In this document: positions 6,625 through 9,715 of the stretch, one piece after another
How positions within the stretch are numbered: position 1 is the stretch's first letter
How the letters are laid out: each line of letters opens with the position of its first letter
Source: Rhodobiaceae bacterium
GTDB lineage: Bacteria; Pseudomonadota; Alphaproteobacteria; Micropepsales; Micropepsaceae
Length of the DNA stretch: 9,715 nt
Direction of reading: 5' to 3'
Assembly: GCA_009885515.1 (NCBI GenBank)
Contig: VFKO01000562.1
Span: 1 to 9,715 of the forward strand
Translations under genes and position numbers: made by a program
The notes under the pieces: generated by a model
What the model was told of the DNA's origin: nothing
Seen by the model: the letters and a program-made list of their open reading frames with translations, nothing else
Database searches by the model: none

Positions 6625-7002
6625 TTAGCCTAACCCGCGGACTTTGAGAACCTGTCCTGTCCGGGCATCCACGATTATCACGATCTGGCGGCCTTCCGGG
6701 GTCAACCAGATTATCTCATAGACCAACCGCTCACCGCGCTGCATGGGGCCACGCGCGTCCAACGGTTTTCCCGGAAATTGAGCATACAAATTATTGATGA
6801 TCGTATCCAACGGAATAACGCGATCTGCAAGTCTGTCATCGCCACCCCTGCCGCGACCGCGGTTTCCGCCCCGGTCGTCGTCGCGGACTTGGATGAAAGC
6901 ACCATCGTCGCGCGCGATGACGCGCCCGTTGTCAGCCCAAGCCGAAAAGCTTGATGACACAATCACGATCAAGAACAGAAGAGTTCGCACGATGCTACGC
7001 AT
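6625..7002 (-). CDS. Small exported PepSY-type protein, first gene of the two-component operon
   Basis: A 125-residue protein from the ATG at 7002 (an in-frame GTG lies 6 nt upstream at 7008). Residues 1-23 form a signal peptide (RTLLFLIVIVSSSFSAWA, cleavage before Asp24). A hydrophilic linker rich in Asp, Arg and Gly follows at about 41-58 (DDDRGGNRGRGRGGDDR). Residues about 62-122 look like a PepSY domain: 'IPLDTIINNLYAQFPG', then 'LVYEIIWLTPEGRQIVIIVD' and the closing 'ARTGQVLKVRG'. PepSY domains are small periplasmic modules thought to inhibit or modulate partners. Being first in the operon before regulator and kinase, it is a likely modulator of the kinase's periplasmic domain, analogous in position to FeuN of Sinorhizobium meliloti. 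There is no convincing ribosome binding site; a -10-like hexamer only 8 nt from the ATG suggests an almost leaderless mRNA. Confidence 0.85.
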   Translation of the reverse strand: MRSIVRTLLFLIVIVSSSFSAWADNGRVIARDDGAFIQVRDDDRGGNRGRGRGGDDRLADRVIPLDTIINNLYAQFPGKPLDARGPMQRGERLVYEIIWLTPEGRQIVIIVDARTGQVLKVRGLG

Positions 7003-7009
7003 ACTCACA

Positions 7010-7043
7010 TAAATAGAGCCGCTTCAGTGAACCCCGCATGAAT
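7010..7043 (-). promoter_or_regulatory. PhoP-box-like direct repeat and -10 element of the PepSY-regulator-kinase operon
   Basis: On the minus strand ATTCAT (7043-7038), five bases, then GTTCAC (7032-7027) form a direct repeat with 11-nt periodicity, the geometry of OmpR/PhoP-family sites (hexamer-N5-hexamer). Eleven nt downstream lies TATTTA (7015-7010), a possible -10. The -35 position (TGCGGG) is poor, as expected for an activator-dependent promoter in which the regulator covers that region. The predicted start near 7003 almost coincides with the ATG at 7002. Confidence 0.42.
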
Positions 7044-7088
7044 ACGCTATCCAGACCCAGTTCAGAAAGGCGGACGCATCATGGCGTC

Positions 7089-7109
7089 AAGGGTCGGGTA
7101 TCAGCCCTT
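7089..7109 (+). repeat. Short inverted repeat in the leader of the Gly/Asn-rich protein gene
   Basis: AAGGG (7089-7093) and CCCTT (7105-7109) can form a 5-bp stem with an 11-nt loop shortly before the ribosome binding site. It could be part of the mRNA leader or an operator half-site pair. It is short, so the support is weak. Confidence 0.2.
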
Positions 7110-7117
7110 TCACACAT

Positions 7118-7121
7118 GGAG
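7118..7121 (+). promoter_or_regulatory. Strong ribosome binding site for the gene at 7130
   Basis: GGAG lies 8 nt before the ATG at 7130, separated by an A-rich spacer (ttaaaaaa) that should keep the start unstructured. It fixes the start and suggests strong translation. Confidence 0.75.
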
Positions 7122-7129
7122 TTAAAAAA

Positions 7130-7666
7130 ATGCGCAAACTTGTAACCACAGCAGTTACCGCCATGACAATTGGTCTTCTCGGCTTTGCCACACCAGTAAT
7201 GGCAGACCAAAACAATGGCTATCAAGGTGGAAATGGTCAGTACCAGGGCCAAAACAACGGCAACGGCCCGGGAGCGGGCAATCCTTCAGGCGCTAACTAT
7301 GGCAATGGTCAGGGCAATGGCTCAGGCGGCTACGGTCAGGGACGTGACGGCAACGACAATGGTTATCGTGGCAATGGCCGGCATCGCGACGACCGATTCG
7401 ACTTTGGCCGCCATGAACGCAACTACGATGGCTGGGAACGCGGCTGGGGACGGCGCGGTTATGACAACGACCGTCATGGCCGCCCCCTTTCTTACGGTCG
7501 CTTGATCCGCCGCCTGGAACAGCAAGGTTTTTACGGCGTGCGCGGCTTGCGGATGAGCCGGTATGGCGGAGGGTTGCGTGCGTTCGCATTCACCTATCGC
7601 GGACGTCCAGTGATGCTGCGGATCAATCCGTATTCGGGCCGCGTTCTGGATCAGCGCTACGTGTAA
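7130..7666 (+). CDS. Secreted Gly/Asn-rich protein with PepSY-like C-terminus
   Basis: A 178-residue protein. Residues 1-25 form a clear signal peptide (LVTTAVTAMTIGLLGFATPVMA, cut before Asp26). Residues about 27-85 are low in complexity, made of short Gly/Asn/Gln/Tyr units (QGGNGQ, QNNGNG, YGNGQGNG). An Arg/Asp/Tyr/Trp-rich part follows (86-117). The C-terminal 58 residues resemble a PepSY-type fold: 'LSYGRLIRRLEQQGFYGVRG' (120-139), 'LRAFAFTYRGRPVMLRINP' (149-167) and the ending 'YSGRVLDQRYV', comparable to the 'vDarTGqVl' ending of PepSY domains. The gene is divergent from the PepSY-regulator-kinase operon, so it is a likely target of that regulator. It has a strong ribosome binding site and its own terminator. 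The function is unknown; a disordered, sticky N-terminal part with a folded C-terminal module suggests an envelope or matrix component. The C-terminal assignment is by pattern only. Confidence 0.82.
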   Translation: MRKLVTTAVTAMTIGLLGFATPVMADQNNGYQGGNGQYQGQNNGNGPGAGNPSGANYGNGQGNGSGGYGQGRDGNDNGYRGNGRHRDDRFDFGRHERNYDGWERGWGRRGYDNDRHGRPLSYGRLIRRLEQQGFYGVRGLRMSRYGGGLRAFAFTYRGRPVMLRINPYSGRVLDQRYV

Positions 7667-7692
7667 CCTTCAAGCAATCGTGATCTGAATAG

Positions 7693-7723
7693 GCGCCGGG
7701 TCGAACACCCGGCGCTTTTTTTT
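7693..7723 (+). terminator. Intrinsic terminator of the Gly/Asn-rich protein gene
   Basis: GCGCCGGGT (7693-7701), a 5-nt loop (cgaac) and ACCCGGCGC (7707-7715) make a perfect 9-bp GC-rich stem followed by eight T (7716-7723). The T run reaches into the stop codon of the convergent acyl-CoA dehydrogenase gene. There is no T run on the other side, so it acts only on plus-strand transcripts. Confidence 0.95.
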
Positions 7724-8747
7724 ATGCCGTCACCGAAGGCCAAAAAGCCTCAGCACCACTGAGTGCCGCTGCCCGCCCCAATTTTTCAGCCCAAAAATTC
7801 TCCGGCCCAAATTCAGCGCGCCATGACCATAAGCGGCGCGTGGCGAAATGCAGCGTGTGTTCTTTGGTGATTCCAATGGCGCCGTGAATCTGATGAGCAA
7901 TGGATGCCGCCGCCCCAGCGGCGTCACCTGCACGCACCTTGGCTGCAGCGATCACAGTTGCGCGGGTCTCGGGTTGCTCCAGACTTGCAATGGCCGCATC
8001 AGCAGCGAGTCCAGCCGCAGCAGTGTGACCCGCCAGAATCGCCAGCTGCTGTTGGATAGCTTGAAAGGCCGCTATTGGTTTGCCAAATTGAACACGTGTG
8101 CGAGCATACTCAACCGTCTGGATAAGAATGCGATCAAGTGCACCCGCGATCGACATGGCGCGAAGTGCCGCTCCGCCCAACAACAAATCGTGACCGCTGA
8201 TTTCGGGCACGGTGGTGCCTGCGGTATCAGCAAAGGCAATGGTGTCTCGAGGCTCGCCGGCAATATTGGTTGCCTCGCTCAATTTTCCGCGGCGGGTGGC
8301 AATCAAGACAGCTTCATCGCCATTCGACGCCGACAACAAAACATGAGTAGCATGCCGCCCGTAGGCAACTCGTGACGCAATCCCCTTCAAATGCGCATGA
8401 TCGCCATGACGATGTGTGTCTCCGTCCAATACCGCGATGCTGATGGGGCCCTTTGGTGCCTTGACGCCCCGTGCTGCCAAGGCGGCACGTGCGAAGATGG
8501 TCTCGCCGAGTGGAATCGGTGCCAAATGACGGGCGGCAGCCCTCAACAAGACTGCCGTATTCTCCGCGCGCTCGGCCGGCGCCGTGTCGCGATCCGCCAA
8601 AGTATCAAGAAATCCTGCCACTTCGACAGCGTCCCACAATGCAGCACTCCATTCGCCTTTTTCGGCACGGTGAAGCAATTCAGGCGAGACGTGTTGCTCA
8701 AACAGGCGATGCGCGGCGTCGTTGATAAGTTGAGACGTGTCTGACAT
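7722..8747 (-). CDS. Acyl-CoA dehydrogenase family protein, small/degenerate subunit
   Basis: A 341-residue protein from the ATG at 8747, chosen because AGGTGA lies 5 nt upstream (a GTG at 8756 is in frame but overlaps that site). The C-terminal half has the acyl-CoA dehydrogenase signature 'RTRVQFGKPIAAFQAIQQQL' (about 217-236), where the Arg and Phe-Gly contact FAD across a subunit interface, and 'HQIHGAIGITKEH' (285-297). The N-terminal and middle domains are poorly conserved: the usual 'TexxxGSD' FAD/substrate motif is missing, and the helix that carries the catalytic Glu in isovaleryl-CoA dehydrogenase reads 'LLGGAALRAMS', with no Glu. This fits the non-catalytic partner in alpha2beta2 acyl-CoA dehydrogenases such as ChsE1-ChsE2 of steroid side-chain degradation. 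The catalytic partner is encoded immediately upstream. Substrate unknown. Confidence 0.88.
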   Translation of the reverse strand: MSDTSQLINDAAHRLFEQHVSPELLHRAEKGEWSAALWDAVEVAGFLDTLADRDTAPAERAENTAVLLRAAARHLAPIPLGETIFARAALAARGVKAPKGPISIAVLDGDTHRHGDHAHLKGIASRVAYGRHATHVLLSASNGDEAVLIATRRGKLSEATNIAGEPRDTIAFADTAGTTVPEISGHDLLLGGAALRAMSIAGALDRILIQTVEYARTRVQFGKPIAAFQAIQQQLAILAGHTAAAGLAADAAIASLEQPETRATVIAAAKVRAGDAAGAAASIAHQIHGAIGITKEHTLHFATRRLWSWRAEFGPENFWAEKLGRAAALSGAEAFWPSVTA

Positions 8748-8752
8748 CGCGC

Positions 8753-8758
8753 TCACCT
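8753..8758 (-). promoter_or_regulatory. Ribosome binding site fused with upstream stop codon
   Basis: On the minus strand AGGTGA (8758-8753) is a near-consensus ribosome binding site 5 nt before the ATG at 8747, and its last three bases are the TGA stop of the upstream acyl-CoA dehydrogenase gene. This favours translational coupling of the two subunits. Confidence 0.7.
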
Positions 8759-9715
8759 CAATCCCAAGCCGCGAGCAATGATGCCGCGCAAAATTTCGCG
8801 CGTCCCACCGCGCAGTGAAAATGATGGTGCAATCTGCGTGAGGTAGGCTTGGACACGCCGCATGGCATCCTCGGCACCCTGCGCCGCTTCAAGTCCAAAC
8901 AAATCATGTGCGATTTCGGGAATGTCCTGTTCGAATACGGCGCCGATGTCTTTGACAAGAGCGGCCTCAAGCGCGGGATTCTGACCTTGCTGAAGTTGCG
9001 TCGCCACCGACAAGGACAAGCGCCGCAATGCATGCAGTCTCGCGGTCAAACGGCCAAGCGCTATGGCCACGCGTTCAGAAGGCGCCGGTCCCGCGGTCGC
9101 GACCAGTTGCTTGAGCAATGCCAAACTGGACAAGAATCGTTCCGGTCCCGATCGTTCGTAGGCCAACTCGGCCGTCACTTGCGACCAGCCCTGCCCCTCC
9201 GCGCCGATCAATGCATCGAGCGGCAGAAGCGCATCGTCGAATACGACTTCGTTGAAATGTTCATGGCCGGTCAAGTCGGCAATGGGGCGAATGCTTATTC
9301 CGGGCAAGGACAGATCGACCAGAAACTGTGAAAGCCCGAGCTGGCGCTGCTCAACACTGTCGCCAGTACGAAATACGGCGATCATGTAATGAGCTTTGTG
9401 GGCCCAGGAACTCCACAACTTTGTACCGCTGACACGCCAGCCATCGTTCGTTTTAACCGCGCGAGTCCGGACGCTGGCAAGATCCGAACCCGAATCAGGT
9501 TCGCTCATGCCGATGGAAAAATAGGATTCGCCTTTGGCTATTCCCGGCAAAATACGTTGACGCTGATCCTCGGTACCGAATTTGAGCAATAAGGGGCCCG
9601 ACTGACGATCTGCAACCCAATGGGCAGCCACAGGCGCGCCCGCAGCAAGCAATTCTTCGGCAACAACGTAACGCTCAAGCGCCGAACGCTCGTGCCCACC
9701 ATATTTTTTGGGCCA
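8753..9715 (-). CDS. Acyl-CoA dehydrogenase, catalytic-type subunit (5' partial)
   Basis: The frame is open from the right edge (first residues WPKKYGGHERSALER) to the TGA at 8753, giving 320 visible residues; an N-terminal part is missing. Visible motifs: 'WPKKYGG', typical of the N-terminal helical domain; 'GMSEPDSGSDLASVRTRA', the FAD/substrate-binding segment; 'WRVSGTKLWSSWAHKAHYMI' in the middle beta domain; and the ending 'RGGTREILRGIIARGLGL'. The Glu in 'LAYERSGPERF' is a plausible catalytic base at the position used by isovaleryl-CoA dehydrogenase and ChsE-type enzymes, as the usual later 'G-x-x-E' site is also present but not decisive. It would oxidise an acyl-CoA to the 2,3-enoyl-CoA with FAD in the cytoplasm, passing electrons to ETF. 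It is coupled to the degenerate partner downstream, which argues for a heteromeric enzyme. Confidence 0.92.
   Translation of the reverse strand, partial: WPKKYGGHERSALERYVVAEELLAAGAPVAAHWVADRQSGPLLLKFGTEDQRQRILPGIAKGESYFSIGMSEPDSGSDLASVRTRAVKTNDGWRVSGTKLWSSWAHKAHYMIAVFRTGDSVEQRQLGLSQFLVDLSLPGISIRPIADLTGHEHFNEVVFDDALLPLDALIGAEGQGWSQVTAELAYERSGPERFLSSLALLKQLVATAGPAPSERVAIALGRLTARLHALRRLSLSVATQLQQGQNPALEAALVKDIGAVFEQDIPEIAHDLFGLEAAQGAEDAMRRVQAYLTQIAPSFSLRGGTREILRGIIARGLGLR

Noticed and set aside
7209..7384. Repeated short words considered as a CRISPR array or non-coding tandem repeat
   Set aside because: The units are irregular, have no constant repeat and spacer lengths, stay in frame and encode Gly/Asn motifs.
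7293..7589. Antisense frames opposite the Gly/Asn-rich protein gene
   Set aside because: The plus-strand gene has a signal peptide, a strong ribosome binding site and its own terminator. The antisense frames arise from the low-complexity sequence.

Overview
The window looks like chromosomal DNA of an alphaproteobacterium. This rests on a G+C content in the high fifties (by eye), tightly packed genes, a PhoQ/FeuQ-like sensor kinase with an 'H-x-L-K-T-P-L' phospho-acceptor motif, a secreted SH3 protein with a 'C-x-GTEPFW' domain, and a small XRE-type regulator of a type common in that class. The species cannot be named. I see no insertion sequence, phage gene, CRISPR array, tRNA or rRNA.

Layout from left to right. 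A secreted SH3 + COG3650-like protein, cut by the left edge, is followed 18 nt later by a complete type III (CaiB/BaiF) CoA-transferase; both are on the plus strand. Converging on them with a 1-nt gap is a minus-strand gene for a 467-residue, helix-rich protein I do not recognise. Upstream of that is a minus-strand gene for a secreted FecR-domain protein with a Gly/Ser/Asp tail. A 241-nt divergent region with inverted repeats and a possible structured leader separates it from a plus-strand gene for an 88-residue XRE-type DNA-binding protein.

The centre (4524-7723) is a signalling module on the minus strand: a secreted PepSY-type protein, an OmpR/PhoP-family response regulator and a membrane histidine kinase. 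The first two genes are 12 nt apart and the last two overlap. Divergent from it is a gene for a secreted Gly/Asn-rich protein whose C-terminus also looks PepSY-like, ending at a textbook intrinsic terminator. The shared region holds a direct repeat spaced like a PhoP box, just upstream of a -10-like hexamer that would give an almost leaderless transcript for the operon. The layout recalls the FeuN-FeuP-FeuQ arrangement of Sinorhizobium meliloti (small periplasmic modulator, regulator, kinase), but homology is not shown here.

The right end (7722-9715, minus strand) holds two translationally coupled acyl-CoA dehydrogenase genes. They look like the two different subunits of a heteromeric enzyme; the larger one is cut by the right edge. 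With the CoA-transferase, they point to acyl-CoA catabolism on both sides of the regulatory block, though a shared pathway is only a guess.

The best candidates for something under-described are the two-PepSY-protein signalling locus with its predicted operator, the XRE/FecR divergent pair with its structured leader, and the unrecognised 467-residue protein.
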